DNA of 64,000 nt from Pseudomonas sihuiensis (GCF_900106015.1 NZ_LT629797.1:1364001-1428000); one strand, 5' to 3'. Positions 38,150-46,554 are shown, counted from the first letter of the stretch. Numbers and translations are program-made. Notes: generated by a model from the letters alone, not told the origin.

Positions 38150-38165
38150 TGGCAAGCCCCTTGCT
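38150..38165 (+). promoter_or_regulatory. sigma-54 promoter of the nitrate ABC transporter operon
   Basis: TGGCAAGCCCCTTGCT: GG and GC exactly ten bases apart, close to TGGCAC-N5-TTGC. It lies about 30 bases before the leader hairpins. Sigma-54 with NtrC is the known control of nitrate assimilation. Confidence 0.75.
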
Positions 38166-38193
38166 AAGTCCTTGTCAATCATCCTGCGTAGCA

Positions 38194-38235
38194 CGCCAAC
38201 GGCGGCGGGCCGAGGATCACGGACAACGGCGTCCG
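38194..38235 (+). promoter_or_regulatory. ANTAR-target dual hexaloop leader (nrtA)
   Basis: Two hairpins with six-base loops. P1 at 38194-38207 is CGCC-[AACGGC]-GGCG. P2 at 38220-38235 is CGGAC-[AACGGC]-GTCCG. Both loops have A at position 1 and G at position 4, the feature recognised by ANTAR antiterminators (NasR/NasT, EutV). P2 uses the same bases as the 5' arm of the following terminator, so forming P2 blocks termination. The rest of 37925-38193 contains no gene. Confidence 0.8.
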
Positions 38236-38283
38236 TCAGGTCACCTTCCTCTCATTGAGGTGGCCTGGCGTACGCCGTTTTTT
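38226..38283 (+). terminator. leader attenuator before nrtA
   Basis: ACGGCGTCCGTCAGG pairs with CCTGGCGTACGCCGT (13 of 15) and is followed by six T. It ends 29 bases before the nrtA start, so it blocks the operon unless antiterminated. Confidence 0.88.
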
Positions 38284-38311
38284 GTTTATGCGCCTGACAA
38301 GGATTAGACCC

Positions 38312-39595
38312 ATGACCGATCGTGATTCGAACAAGTCCCTGGCCACCAGCCGCCGTAACTTCCTCAAGCAATCAATCGCCCTGGCCGGCGCCGTGAGCGG
38401 CATCGCCGCACTTGGCCTGTCGGCGCCGGCTTCGCTGCGCAGTGCAGCCTGGGCGGCCGGCTCCGACGCGCCGGAAAAAGCCGCGCTAACCGTCGGCTTC
38501 ATTCCCCTGACCGATTGCGCTTCGGTGGTGGTCGCCGCCACCCAGGGTTTCGGCGAGAAATACGGCCTGACCATCAATCCGAGCAAGGAAGCCTCCTGGG
38601 CCGGCGTGCGCGACAAGCTCAATACTGGCGAACTGGATGCTGCCCATGTGCTCTACGGCATGATGTACGGCGCTCAGCTCGGCCTGGCGGGGCCGCAACG
38701 GGACATGGCAGTGCTGATGGGGCTGAACCAGAATGGCCAGGCCATCACCCTGTCCAAGCAACTGCGTGAGGCCGGTGTGACCAACGGTGCGCAACTGGCC
38801 GAACACGTGAAAAAAGGCGGCAATCCGCTGACCTTCGCCCAGACCTTTCCCACCGGCACCCACGCCATGTGGCTGTATTACTGGCTGGCCAGTGTCGGCA
38901 TCAACCCGATGAGCGATGTGAAGACCATCGTCGTGCCGCCGCCGCAGATGGTGGCGAACATGCGCGTCGGCAACATGGACGGCTTCTGCGTCGGCGAGCC
39001 CTGGGGCGCGCGGGCTATCTTCGACAAGATCGGCTTCACCGCCACCACCACCCAGCAGATCTGGCCGGATCACCCGGAGAAGGTGCTTGGCACCACCCGC
39101 GCCTTTATCGAGCAGTATCCCAATGCCGCCCGCGCGCTAATCATGGCGATTCTCGATGCCAGCCGCTTCATCGAGGCCAGCGAGGAGAACCGCAAGAGCA
39201 CCGCCAAGCTGATTTCCGGCAAGGCCTACGTCAACGCGCCGGTGCAGGTGATCGAGCCGCGCTTTCTCGCCCAGTACGAGGACGGCCTCGGCAACAGTTG
39301 GAAGGACGAACATGCCATGGCCTTCTGCAAGGACGGCAGCGTCAACTTCCCCTATCACTCCGACGGCATGTGGTTCCTCACCCAATTCAAGCGCTGGGGC
39401 CTGCTCAAGGATGCACCGGATTACGCGGCCGTGGCCGCACAGGTCAACCAGACCGCGCTCTACGCCGAGGCTGCCGGGGCCCTCAAGCTGGCGGTGCCGA
39501 GCAGCCCGCTGCGCAGCAGCACATTGATCGACGGCGTGGTCTGGGACGGCAGCAATCCAGCCGCCTACGCCGACTCCTTCGCCATCAAAGCCTGA
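38312..39595 (+). CDS. nrtA: nitrate-binding protein of ABC transporter, NrtA/CmpA family
   Basis: 427-aa periplasmic solute-binding protein. It opens with a twin-arginine signal, TSRRNFLKQSIALAGAV, so it is exported folded. The mature part has the family features LTVGFIPLTDCASVVVA, GVRDKLNTGELDAAHVLYGM, TFPTGTHAMWLYYWLASVGI and NMDGFCVGEPWGARAI. NasS, a cytoplasmic sensor, is a close relative, but the Tat signal argues for a transporter component. AAGGA precedes the ATG at 38312. First gene of nrtA-nrtB-ATPase, after an antitermination leader. Confidence 0.93.
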   Translation: MTDRDSNKSLATSRRNFLKQSIALAGAVSGIAALGLSAPASLRSAAWAAGSDAPEKAALTVGFIPLTDCASVVVAATQGFGEKYGLTINPSKEASWAGVRDKLNTGELDAAHVLYGMMYGAQLGLAGPQRDMAVLMGLNQNGQAITLSKQLREAGVTNGAQLAEHVKKGGNPLTFAQTFPTGTHAMWLYYWLASVGINPMSDVKTIVVPPPQMVANMRVGNMDGFCVGEPWGARAIFDKIGFTATTTQQIWPDHPEKVLGTTRAFIEQYPNAARALIMAILDASRFIEASEENRKSTAKLISGKAYVNAPVQVIEPRFLAQYEDGLGNSWKDEHAMAFCKDGSVNFPYHSDGMWFLTQFKRWGLLKDAPDYAAVAAQVNQTALYAEAAGALKLAVPSSPLRSSTLIDGVVWDGSNPAAYADSFAIKA

Positions 39596-39607
39596 CCGGA
39601 GGTGAGC

Positions 39608-40459
39608 ATGAATGCGCCCCTGAAAACACCACTGCCGCCAATCGCCAAGCCGCGCCTCTCTGCGCAGGCCTTGCTGCCCAGCGTCGCCGCATTGGGCAGC
39701 CTGCTCAAGGCCGGCATCGCCCCACTGCTGGGCATCATCGCCTTCATCGGCTTCTGGTCGCTGCTGGCGCAGTACAGCGAGGGCCTGCCCGGCCCCTTGA
39801 GCACCTGGCAAGCCGCGCTGGTGCTGTTCGCTGATCCCTTCTACGACAACGGCCCCAACGACATGGGCATCGGCTGGAACATCCTCAACTCGCTCGGCCG
39901 CGTCGGGGTCGGCTTCGGCCTGGCGGCGCTGGTGGGCATTCCCCTGGGGTTCGCCATCGGCCGTTTCGCCTTTCTCGCCGGCATGCTGGCGCCGATTATC
40001 AGCTTGCTGCGTCCGGTCTCGCCGCTAGCCTGGCTGCCGATTGGCCTGCTGGTGTTCGAGGCGGCCGGCCCGGCGTCGATCTGGGTCATTTTCATCAGCT
40101 CGATCTGGCCGATCATCCTCAACACCGCCGCCGGCGTGGCCAGCGTGCCGCAGGACTACCTGAACGTGGCCCGCGTGCTCAAGCTGTCGGAGTTCAAGGT
40201 GCTGACGCGCATCCTGTTTCCCGCCGTGCTGCCGCACCTGATGACCGGCATCCGCCTGGCCATCGGCGTGGCCTGGCTGGTGATCGTCGCCGCGGAAATG
40301 CTCACCGGCGGCATTGGTCTGGGCTTCTGGGTGTGGGATGAGTGGAACAACCTCAATGTCGAGCACATTCTCATCGCCATCATCATCGTCGGCCTGGTGG
40401 GCCTGGCGCTGGAGCAGATACTGCTGTTGATCGCCAAACGCTTTGACTACGCGAGCTGA
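39608..40459 (+). CDS. nrtB: nitrate ABC transporter permease
   Basis: 283-aa inner-membrane permease with about six hydrophobic segments. The EAA loop that docks the ATPase is in DYLNVARVLKLSEFKVL, ending before a conserved Gly. It belongs to the NrtB/SsuC class. GGAGG lies five bases before the ATG at 39608. Twelve bases separate it from the binding-protein gene. A 183-base gap with a REP palindrome then precedes the ATPase gene; the three genes are still one transporter. Confidence 0.93.
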   Translation: MNAPLKTPLPPIAKPRLSAQALLPSVAALGSLLKAGIAPLLGIIAFIGFWSLLAQYSEGLPGPLSTWQAALVLFADPFYDNGPNDMGIGWNILNSLGRVGVGFGLAALVGIPLGFAIGRFAFLAGMLAPIISLLRPVSPLAWLPIGLLVFEAAGPASIWVIFISSIWPIILNTAAGVASVPQDYLNVARVLKLSEFKVLTRILFPAVLPHLMTGIRLAIGVAWLVIVAAEMLTGGIGLGFWVWDEWNNLNVEHILIAIIIVGLVGLALEQILLLIAKRFDYAS

Positions 40460-40481
40460 AGAGGTGCGTTTCGCCAACCCC

Positions 40482-40540
40482 GTAGCCCGGATGCAGTTCG
40501 GGAACGCGATCTCCGTTTCCCCAGATTGCATCCGGGCTAC
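40482..40540. repeat. REP palindrome (GTAGCCCGGATGCA)
   Basis: A perfect 14-bp inverted repeat GTAGCCCGGATGCA / TGCATCCGGGCTAC within the operon, between permease and ATPase genes. It may protect or end the upstream mRNA. Confidence 0.8.
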
Positions 40541-40642
40541 GCAAACTTACAAATCAGTTCAATAGTAGACGCCAAGTCTTTGTTTTAAATGAAAGTGCCT
40601 CTGATTAAATCCGGGGCACAGCGCCAGAACGGGAGAACTCCG

Positions 40643-41434
40643 ATGGACAAATTCGTGGAGCTGACCGCTGTCAGCAAGCACTTCGACACCAAGAAAGGCC
40701 GCTTCCAGGCACTGGCCGACGTCAACCTGAGCATCGCCCGCGGCGAGTTCGTCGCACTGATCGGCCACTCCGGCTGCGGCAAATCCACCGTGCTCAACCT
40801 GATCGCCGGCCTGCTCGACGCCAACGAAGGCGGGCTGATCTGCAATGGCCGCGAGATCGACGGCCCCGGCCCCGAACGCGCCGTGGTGTTCCAGAACCAC
40901 AGCCTGCTGCCCTGGATGACCTGCTTCGGCAACGTCCACCTGGCCGTGGAAAAGGTCTTCGGCGCGCGCGAAAGCAAGGCCCAACTCAAGGCCCGCACCG
41001 AGCAGGCGCTGAACATGGTCGGCCTCAGCCATGCCATGCACAAGCACCCCAACGAGATCTCCGGCGGCATGAAGCAGCGCGTCGGCATCGCCCGTGCCCT
41101 GGCCATGGAACCCAAGGTGCTGCTGATGGACGAACCGTTCGGTGCCCTCGATGCTCTGACCCGTGCGCACCTGCAGGACGAACTGCTGCGCATCGTCGGG
41201 CAGACCCAGAGCACCGTGGTGATGGTCACCCACGACGTCGACGAAGCCGTGCTGCTGTCCGATCGCATCGTGATGATGACCAACGGCCCGGCCGCCACCG
41301 TCGGCGAAATCCTCGCCGTCGACCTGCCGCGCCCGCGCGACCGCCTGGCGCTGGCCAACGACCCGCAGTACCACGCCTATCGTACCGCCGTGCTGGAGTT
41401 CCTCTACCAGCGTCAGCAGCGTCCGGCCGCCTGA
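40643..41434 (+). CDS. nitrate ABC transporter ATPase (NrtD-like)
   Basis: 263-aa ATPase with Walker A GHSGCGKST (residues 41-49), the Q-loop in VVFQNHSLLPWMT, signature ISGGMKQRVGIARAL, Walker B VLLMDEPFGALD and the switch His in VMVTHDVDEAV. There is no C-terminal substrate-binding extension, so it is the short NrtD form rather than NrtC. Energises nitrate uptake with the proteins from 38312 and 39608. GGGAG precedes the ATG. Confidence 0.93.
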   Translation: MDKFVELTAVSKHFDTKKGRFQALADVNLSIARGEFVALIGHSGCGKSTVLNLIAGLLDANEGGLICNGREIDGPGPERAVVFQNHSLLPWMTCFGNVHLAVEKVFGARESKAQLKARTEQALNMVGLSHAMHKHPNEISGGMKQRVGIARALAMEPKVLLMDEPFGALDALTRAHLQDELLRIVGQTQSTVVMVTHDVDEAVLLSDRIVMMTNGPAATVGEILAVDLPRPRDRLALANDPQYHAYRTAVLEFLYQRQQRPAA

Positions 41435-41531
41435 GTTTGCGACAACCGCTCTGGCGCGGGCGCTGGGGCGGGGAACCTCTGGGATCTTTCACGGACGAAG
41501 CTGTGCCTTAAACCGACGAGCAGAGAACACC

Positions 41532-42221
41532 GTGCTAGACCTCACCACCTGGAACCTGTCGATTCCCACTGAGCCCACCCCCACCACCATCACCACCGAA
41601 CGTCTGAACAACGGCTACCAGAGCCGCTATTTTCGCCGCAACGGCGATGGCAGCGTGACGTTCTGGGTCCCCGTCACCGGCTCGACCACCGAAGACGCCC
41701 GCTACCCCCGCAGCGAACTGCGCGAAACCCAGCGCGATGGCAGCCTGAGCAACTGGCAGCACGCCAGCAGCGACAGCTACCTCAGCGCCGTGCTGCAGGT
41801 GGATCAGGTGCCCAGCCGCAACAAGGTGGTGATAGGTCAGATTCACAGCACCGATGTGCCGGGCAGCCAGAACGATCCGCTGGTCAAGGTGCAGTACCAC
41901 TATCGCCGCGGCGTCGGGCGAGTGGAACTGTTACTGCGCCCCCGTCCCGGTGATAGCGAAGTGCAGAACATACTGCTGGCCGACAACGTGCAACTCGGCG
42001 AACGCTTCGGTTACGACCTGCGCGTCACGCCCAGCGGCCGCCTCGGTGTCAGCGTAGCCAGCAGCGACGGCGACGAGGGTGCCGTCTATCGCCAGCTCAG
42101 CAGCCGCTGGAACACGCAGTACCTTTACTTCAAGGCCGGCGCCTACATTCAGGACAACTACGGCCCGGACAAAGAAGGCGGCCGGGTCACCTTCTATCAC
42201 CTCAACAGCACGCACCGCTAA
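41532..42221 (+). CDS. polysaccharide lyase family 7 (alginate lyase-like)
   Basis: 229-aa lyase cleaving alginate or a similar uronate polymer by beta-elimination. All three PL7 signatures are present: RSELRE, GQIHS (with catalytic His) and YFKAGAYIQ (with catalytic Tyr and neighbours). There is no signal peptide; it starts MLDLTTWNLSIP at a GTG codon with a weak ribosome site. P. aeruginosa has a cytoplasm-predicted PL7 protein of similar size. Its position right after the nitrate ABC ATPase is unexpected; no functional link to nitrate is apparent, so it is probably a passenger. Confidence 0.9.
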   Translation: MLDLTTWNLSIPTEPTPTTITTERLNNGYQSRYFRRNGDGSVTFWVPVTGSTTEDARYPRSELRETQRDGSLSNWQHASSDSYLSAVLQVDQVPSRNKVVIGQIHSTDVPGSQNDPLVKVQYHYRRGVGRVELLLRPRPGDSEVQNILLADNVQLGERFGYDLRVTPSGRLGVSVASSDGDEGAVYRQLSSRWNTQYLYFKAGAYIQDNYGPDKEGGRVTFYHLNSTHR

Positions 42222-42269
42222 GGCACGCGGCGACATACAATCGCCGCTTTTCTCGACGAAGGCTCGACC

Positions 42270-42713
42270 ATGGCCCGCCTGACCCTGGAATTTCCCGAAG
42301 ACCAGTACTGCTACAGCACCCAGCTCACCGTGCGGGTCACCGACATCAATGGCGCCAACCATCTGGGCAACGACTCGATGATTTCGATGATCTCCGAAGC
42401 CAGGGCGCGCTTTCTCTACGAGTTCGGCATTCGCGAGACCGATGAGGACGGCACCGGTATCATCGTCACTGATCTGGCCACCACCTACCGAGCCGAAGCC
42501 CATGCTCGCGACCAGTTGCTGTTCGAGGTCGGGGTGATGGACTTCAACCGCTATGGCGGCGATATCACCTTCCGCATCACCCGCCCGGCCGACGGCACAC
42601 TGGTGGCCATGGCCAAGTCCGGCTTCGTGTTCTTCGATTACCGCCAGTCGAAGGTGGCGCCGATGCCGGACGCCTTCCGTGCCAAGTTCCCCAAGGTCAA
42701 TCGGCTCGACTGA
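42270..42713 (+). CDS. acyl-CoA thioesterase, hotdog fold
   Basis: 147-aa hotdog protein of the 4-hydroxybenzoyl-CoA/YbgC thioesterase kind. The active segment VTDINGANHLGNDSMISMIS contains the Asn-His-Gly-like pair that positions the thioester, and ARARFLYEFG follows. A CoA substrate is likely but not identified. It starts 48 bases after the PL7 gene and has no terminator before it, so it could be co-transcribed with it. It is not part of known nitrate assimilation pathways. Confidence 0.87.
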   Translation: MARLTLEFPEDQYCYSTQLTVRVTDINGANHLGNDSMISMISEARARFLYEFGIRETDEDGTGIIVTDLATTYRAEAHARDQLLFEVGVMDFNRYGGDITFRITRPADGTLVAMAKSGFVFFDYRQSKVAPMPDAFRAKFPKVNRLD

Positions 42714-42820
42714 GCGGGGTTCCTCATGCGCCAGGCGCACGCTGACGAAGCAGGCCCTGGCAGGAACTTGCACAGTTATTGCTGCAAGCACCGTGACACA
42801 TCGCCAATCGTCTGCTACGC

Positions 42821-42968
42821 CTAGAAGGCCGTTGAAAAACGTAGGCGAGGCAGCCAGTGCAAGGCAAAAACAGGCGAAAAAGCGGAGTTTACGAGTTGTA
42901 AATGAGCATTTTGAGCCTGTTTTTAACGCAGCAATGACAACGCAGGTAGTTTTTCAACAGCCTGCTAG
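42821..42968. repeat. MITE-like element, copy 2 (inverted, shorter)
   Basis: 148 bp with imperfect terminal repeats CTAGAAGGCCGTTGAAAAAC and GTTTTTCAACAGCCTGCTAG. Its reverse complement matches the 26107-26318 element over the core (GCTCATTTACAA, CTTTTTCG, GCCTCGCCTACG). The left part of copy 1 is missing here. The rest of 42714-42995 shows no gene. Confidence 0.75.
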
Positions 42969-42995
42969 GTCAGAACAGAAAAAGGGGGATCGAGG

Positions 42996-43166
42996 ATGAC
43001 CGACACCTACCGCCGTGCCCGTCAGGCGGGGCTGCTGAGCAATCTGCTGGCACTCGCACTGCTGACCGCGCCGCTACCCACTCACGCAACCAGCGTTACC
43101 CAACTTTCCAGCGTCCAGTCTCAAGCCCCTCTCAGTACGCAGCGATCGCCCCATTCGGGGGCATAG
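42996..43166 (+). CDS. possible 56-aa exported peptide or gene remnant
   Basis: AAAGGGGGATCGAGG lies before an ATG opening a 56-codon frame. Residues 10-32 (GLLSNLLALALLTAPLPTHA) read as a signal peptide with Ala-x-Ala-like end, after which only about 25 polar residues remain. It may be a small exported peptide, or a signal-peptide stump left from a larger gene just after the MITE copy. I recognise no family. Confidence 0.3.
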   Translation: MTDTYRRARQAGLLSNLLALALLTAPLPTHATSVTQLSSVQSQAPLSTQRSPHSGA

Positions 43167-43246
43167 ACGGCGCAAACGCCTCGTTTTACGGCAGTACTGC
43201 GGGTACTGAAGGTGCGTAGCGCCTGATCCCAGGGCCTCTGCTCGGC

Positions 43247-43262
43247 TGGCTCGGCTCTTGCT
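43247..43262 (+). promoter_or_regulatory. sigma-54 promoter of nasA
   Basis: TGGCTCGGCTCTTGCT: GG and GC ten bases apart. It lies 14 bases before the leader hairpins, in the same relative place as at nrtA and nirB. Confidence 0.7.
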
Positions 43263-43276
43263 TGTTTCCTCGCACC

Positions 43277-43318
43277 AGGTAGCCAACGGCGGCCACCTCC
43301 CTCACGACAAAGACGTCG
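43277..43318 (+). promoter_or_regulatory. ANTAR-target dual hexaloop leader (nasA)
   Basis: P1 at 43277-43298 is AGGTAGCC-[AACGGC]-GGCCACCT (one A-C mismatch). P2 at 43305-43318 is CGAC-[AAAGAC]-GTCG. Both loops have A1 and G4. P2 shares bases with the 5' arm of the terminator. The remaining leader to 43558 (about 195 bases) has no clear further element. Confidence 0.78.
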
Positions 43319-43362
43319 CCTCACCTCGCCTTCATGGCCTGTGGTGAAGCGGCGTTTTTTTT
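43313..43362 (+). terminator. leader attenuator before nasA
   Basis: ACGTCGCCTCACC pairs with GGTGAAGCGGCGT (11 of 13), followed by eight T. It lies about 200 bases upstream of nasA. Confidence 0.85.
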
Positions 43363-43558
43363 CGTGTTCGCCCCAGTGACCGGGGCCGGCGCAGGCATCG
43401 CGATCCGAGCCTGCACCGCAATCGCGCAAACCTGCTGTGGCTTCGGCCGCAGGGCTCTGCACCACAAGTGCACGGCCTTCCCGGCAGGCACGGCCGCCGT
43501 GTCCACGACCACGGTTCGCCGCGCCTGGCCGGGCTCCTTCTCGCTGATGAGGTGATAG

Positions 43559-44770
43559 ATGAATACAAGTTTCTGGAAAGCCGGCCACGCCCCCACACTG
43601 TTTGCCGCCTTCCTCTATTTCGACCTGAGCTTCATGGTCTGGTACCTGCTCGGCCCACTGGCGGTGCAGATCGCTACCGACCTCGACCTCAACGCCCAGC
43701 AACGCGGCCTGATGGTGGCCACGCCGATTCTCGCCGGCGCCGTGCTGCGTCTGCTGATGGGCTTTCTCGCCGACCGTCTGTCGCCGAAGACCGCCGGCCT
43801 GCTCGGCCAGGTGGTGGTGATAGTCGCGCTGTTCTGCGCCTGGCAGATCGGCATCGGCAGCTACGAGCAGGCGCTGCTGCTCGGCCTGTTCCTCGGCTTC
43901 GCCGGCGCGGCGTTCGCCGTGGCCCTGCCGCTGGCCTCGCAGTGGTACCCGCCGCAGCACCAGGGCAAGGCCATGGGCATCGCCGGCGCCGGTAACTCCG
44001 GCACCGTGCTGGCAGCGCTGTTCGCCCCCGGCCTGGCCGCGCTGTCCGGCTGGCAGAACGTGTTCGGCTGGGCGCTGATCCCGCTGCTGGCGACCCTGGT
44101 GATCTTCGCCCTGGTGGCCAAGAATGCGCCGGAGCGGCCCAAGCCCAAGGCCTTCGGCGACTACCTCAAGGCCCTCGGCGATCGCGACAGCTGGTGGTTC
44201 ATGTTCTTCTACAGCGTCACCTTCGGCGGCTTCATCGGCCTGGCCAGCGCCCTGCCCGGCTACTTCAGCGACCAGTACGGGCTGAACCCGGTGACCGCCG
44301 GTTACTACACCGCCGCCTGCGTCTGCGCCGGCAGCCTGCTGCGCCCGCTGGGCGGCGCTCTGGCCGACCGCATCGGCGGCATTCGCACGCTGCTGATGAT
44401 GTACAGCATCGCTTCGCTGTGCATCACCGTGGTGGGTTTCAACCTGCCCAGCGCGACCGCCGCCCTGGCCTTTTTCGTCGCCGCCATGCTCGGCCTCGGT
44501 GCCGGCAACGGCGCGGTGTTCCAGCTGGTGCCGCAGCGCTTTCGCAGGGAAATCGGCGTGATGACCGGGTTGATCGGCATGGCCGGCGGCATCGGTGGTT
44601 TCTTCCTCGCTGCCGGCCTCGGCACCATCAAGCAGCACACCGGCGACTACCAGCTGGGCCTGTGGCTGTTCGCCAGCCTCGGCGTGCTGGCCTGGATCGG
44701 TCTGCACGGGGTCAAGCAGCGCTGGCGCACCACCTGGGGCAGCGCTGCAGTCACCGCCGCGCGGGTGTAA
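43559..44770 (+). CDS. nasA: nitrate/nitrite MFS transporter NasA (NarK family)
   Basis: 403-aa transporter with about twelve hydrophobic segments, NNP family. The nitrate signature is AGAGNSGTV in transmembrane helix 5, with a second Gly-rich stretch AGGIGGFFLAAG in helix 11. It imports nitrate from the periplasm, alongside the ABC system upstream. GATGAGGTG lies before the ATG. First gene after the second antitermination leader, followed by the phosphatase-kinase gene; the order equals the nas cluster of P. aeruginosa. Confidence 0.94.
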   Translation: MNTSFWKAGHAPTLFAAFLYFDLSFMVWYLLGPLAVQIATDLDLNAQQRGLMVATPILAGAVLRLLMGFLADRLSPKTAGLLGQVVVIVALFCAWQIGIGSYEQALLLGLFLGFAGAAFAVALPLASQWYPPQHQGKAMGIAGAGNSGTVLAALFAPGLAALSGWQNVFGWALIPLLATLVIFALVAKNAPERPKPKAFGDYLKALGDRDSWWFMFFYSVTFGGFIGLASALPGYFSDQYGLNPVTAGYYTAACVCAGSLLRPLGGALADRIGGIRTLLMMYSIASLCITVVGFNLPSATAALAFFVAAMLGLGAGNGAVFQLVPQRFRREIGVMTGLIGMAGGIGGFFLAAGLGTIKQHTGDYQLGLWLFASLGVLAWIGLHGVKQRWRTTWGSAAVTAARV

Positions 44771-44797
44771 GCGAGTTCTCGACGACCGGCCACACTC

Positions 44798-44860
44798 CGT
44801 AGGGTGCGCCGCGCGCACCAGCGATTTGCGTCGAACCTGGTGCGCACGGCGCACCCTACG
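44798..44860. repeat. REP-like inverted repeat (CGTAGGGTGCGCC)
   Basis: CGTAGGGTGCGCC...GCGCACCAG and its inverse CTGGTGCGCACGGCGCACCCTACG, one slip apart, between nasA and the kinase gene. A decayed relative lies at 6538. Confidence 0.75.
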
Positions 44861-44886
44861 GTCCAAAGATCTACGGAAACCGCATC

Positions 44887-46554
44887 ATGGCCCTGCAACT
44901 GAGCATCGGCGAAACCAGCGCCACCGGCCCGCGCAGCGAGAACCAGGACGCCCTGCGTGTGGTTACCCCGGCGCCAGCCCTGGCCGCCAGCAAGGGCTAC
45001 CTGCTCGGTCTGGCTGATGGTGTCAGCCAGTGCGCCGACGGCGGCCTGGCCGCACGCGCGACCCTGCAGGCGCTGGCACTGGATTACTACTCCACCCCGG
45101 AAACCTGGCCGGTGCAGCACAGCCTGGACCGCCTGCTCATTGCCCATAACCGCTGGCTGCAGGCCAATGGCGGCGGCCAGCCGCTGCTGACCACCCTTAC
45201 CGCCCTGGTGCTGCGCGGGCGTCGCTACACCCTGGCGCACATCGGCGACAGCCGCGCCTACCTGTGGCGCGACGGCCAGCTGCTGCGCCTGACCGAGGAC
45301 CACGTTTGGGAACAGCCGGGCATGCAGCACGTGCTCAAGCGCGCCATGGGCCTGGATCAACACCTGGTGGTGGACTACCGCGACGGCGAGCTGCAGGCCG
45401 GTGACCGTTTCCTGCTGGTCAGCGACGGCGTCTGGGCCTGCCTCAACGACAAACGCATCGGCGAGTTGCTGCAACGAGACGATGACGCCGAAGCGATCTG
45501 CCAGGCACTGGTCGACGAGGCGCACCACGCCGGTAGCCAGGACAACGCCAGCGCCTTGCTGGTGCACATCGAGCAGCTCCCAGAAGCCGCGCTGGCCGAC
45601 ACCCTGGCCCAGCTCGAACATTGGCCTCTGCCGCCGCGCCTGCGTGAAGGCCAGGAGTTCGAGGGCTGGCAGGTCGAAGGCCTGCTCGGCGAATCGCGCC
45701 AGTCGCTGATCTACCGGGTGCGCGATGCTGACAACCTGCCCTGGCTGCTCAAGACCATGCCGCCCAGCCGCGCCGGCGAGGAGCAGGCCGGCCCGGCGCT
45801 GCTGCAGGAGGAATGGTTCCTGCGCCGCGTCGCCGGTCGCCACTTTCCCGAGCTGCATGCTCTGCCGCAGCGCCAGCATCTGTATTACGTGCAGCGCGAA
45901 TATGCCGGCCAGACCCTGGCCGCGCGCCTACGCCAGCACGGCCCGCTGAGCCTGGCCGACTGGCAGGACCTGGCGCCGCGCCTGATCAAGGCCCTCGGCC
46001 TGTTGCACAGGCGCAATATCATCCACCGCGACATCAAGCCCGAGAACCTGCTGCTCGGCGACGACGGCGAACTGCGCGTGCTCGACTTCGGCCTGGCCTA
46101 CTGCCCGGGCCTGACCCGCGACGAGGCCCACAGCCTGCCCGGCACGCCCAGCTATATTGCCCCCGAAGCCTTCGCCGGCAGCCTGCCCAGTGCGCAGCAG
46201 GACCTCTACGCCGCGGGCGTGACGCTCTATCACCTGCTTACCGGACACTATCCCCATGGCGAAGTCGAAGCCTTCCAGCACCCGCGCTTCGGTCAGCCGG
46301 TGCCGGCCAGCCGCTACCGCCCGGACTTGCCTGCCTGGCTCGATGAGGTGTTGAGCCGCGCGGTAGCCGCCGCCCCAGCGCAGCGCTTCGAGACCGCCGA
46401 GGAGTGGCTGCTGGCCCTGGAAAGTGGCGAGCGCCAATCCCTGAACAACCGCCCACGACCGCTGCTGGAGCGCGAGCCGCTACTGGTGTGGCGCAGCGTG
46501 GCGTTGGTGTCGCTGCTGCTCAACCTGCTGCTGGCGTTCCTGCTGCTCAAATAG
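44887..46554 (+). CDS. PP2C phosphatase-Ser/Thr kinase fusion, membrane-anchored
   Basis: 555-aa bifunctional regulator. Residues 1 to about 235 are a PP2C phosphatase (metal Asp44-Gly45 in GLADGVS, IGDSRAYLWRDGQL, LVSDGVW). Residues from about 258 to 510 are a Hanks-type kinase: LLGESRQSLIYRV loop, LLKTM lysine, HRDIKPENLLL at 380-390, Asp400 in DFGLAY, and an APE-like PEAF. The last 22 residues (SVALVSLLLNLLLAFLLLK) form a transmembrane helix, with both enzymatic parts in the cytosol. It lies between nasA and nirB, a place conserved in Pseudomonas; its target, perhaps an uptake or reductase protein, is unknown. Confidence 0.93.
   Translation: MALQLSIGETSATGPRSENQDALRVVTPAPALAASKGYLLGLADGVSQCADGGLAARATLQALALDYYSTPETWPVQHSLDRLLIAHNRWLQANGGGQPLLTTLTALVLRGRRYTLAHIGDSRAYLWRDGQLLRLTEDHVWEQPGMQHVLKRAMGLDQHLVVDYRDGELQAGDRFLLVSDGVWACLNDKRIGELLQRDDDAEAICQALVDEAHHAGSQDNASALLVHIEQLPEAALADTLAQLEHWPLPPRLREGQEFEGWQVEGLLGESRQSLIYRVRDADNLPWLLKTMPPSRAGEEQAGPALLQEEWFLRRVAGRHFPELHALPQRQHLYYVQREYAGQTLAARLRQHGPLSLADWQDLAPRLIKALGLLHRRNIIHRDIKPENLLLGDDGELRVLDFGLAYCPGLTRDEAHSLPGTPSYIAPEAFAGSLPSAQQDLYAAGVTLYHLLTGHYPHGEVEAFQHPRFGQPVPASRYRPDLPAWLDEVLSRAVAAAPAQRFETAEEWLLALESGERQSLNNRPRPLLEREPLLVWRSVALVSLLLNLLLAFLLLK

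Noticed and set aside
38312..39595. NasS, the cytoplasmic partner of NasT
   Set aside because: The twin-arginine signal and the adjoining permease and ATPase genes show an exported binding protein.
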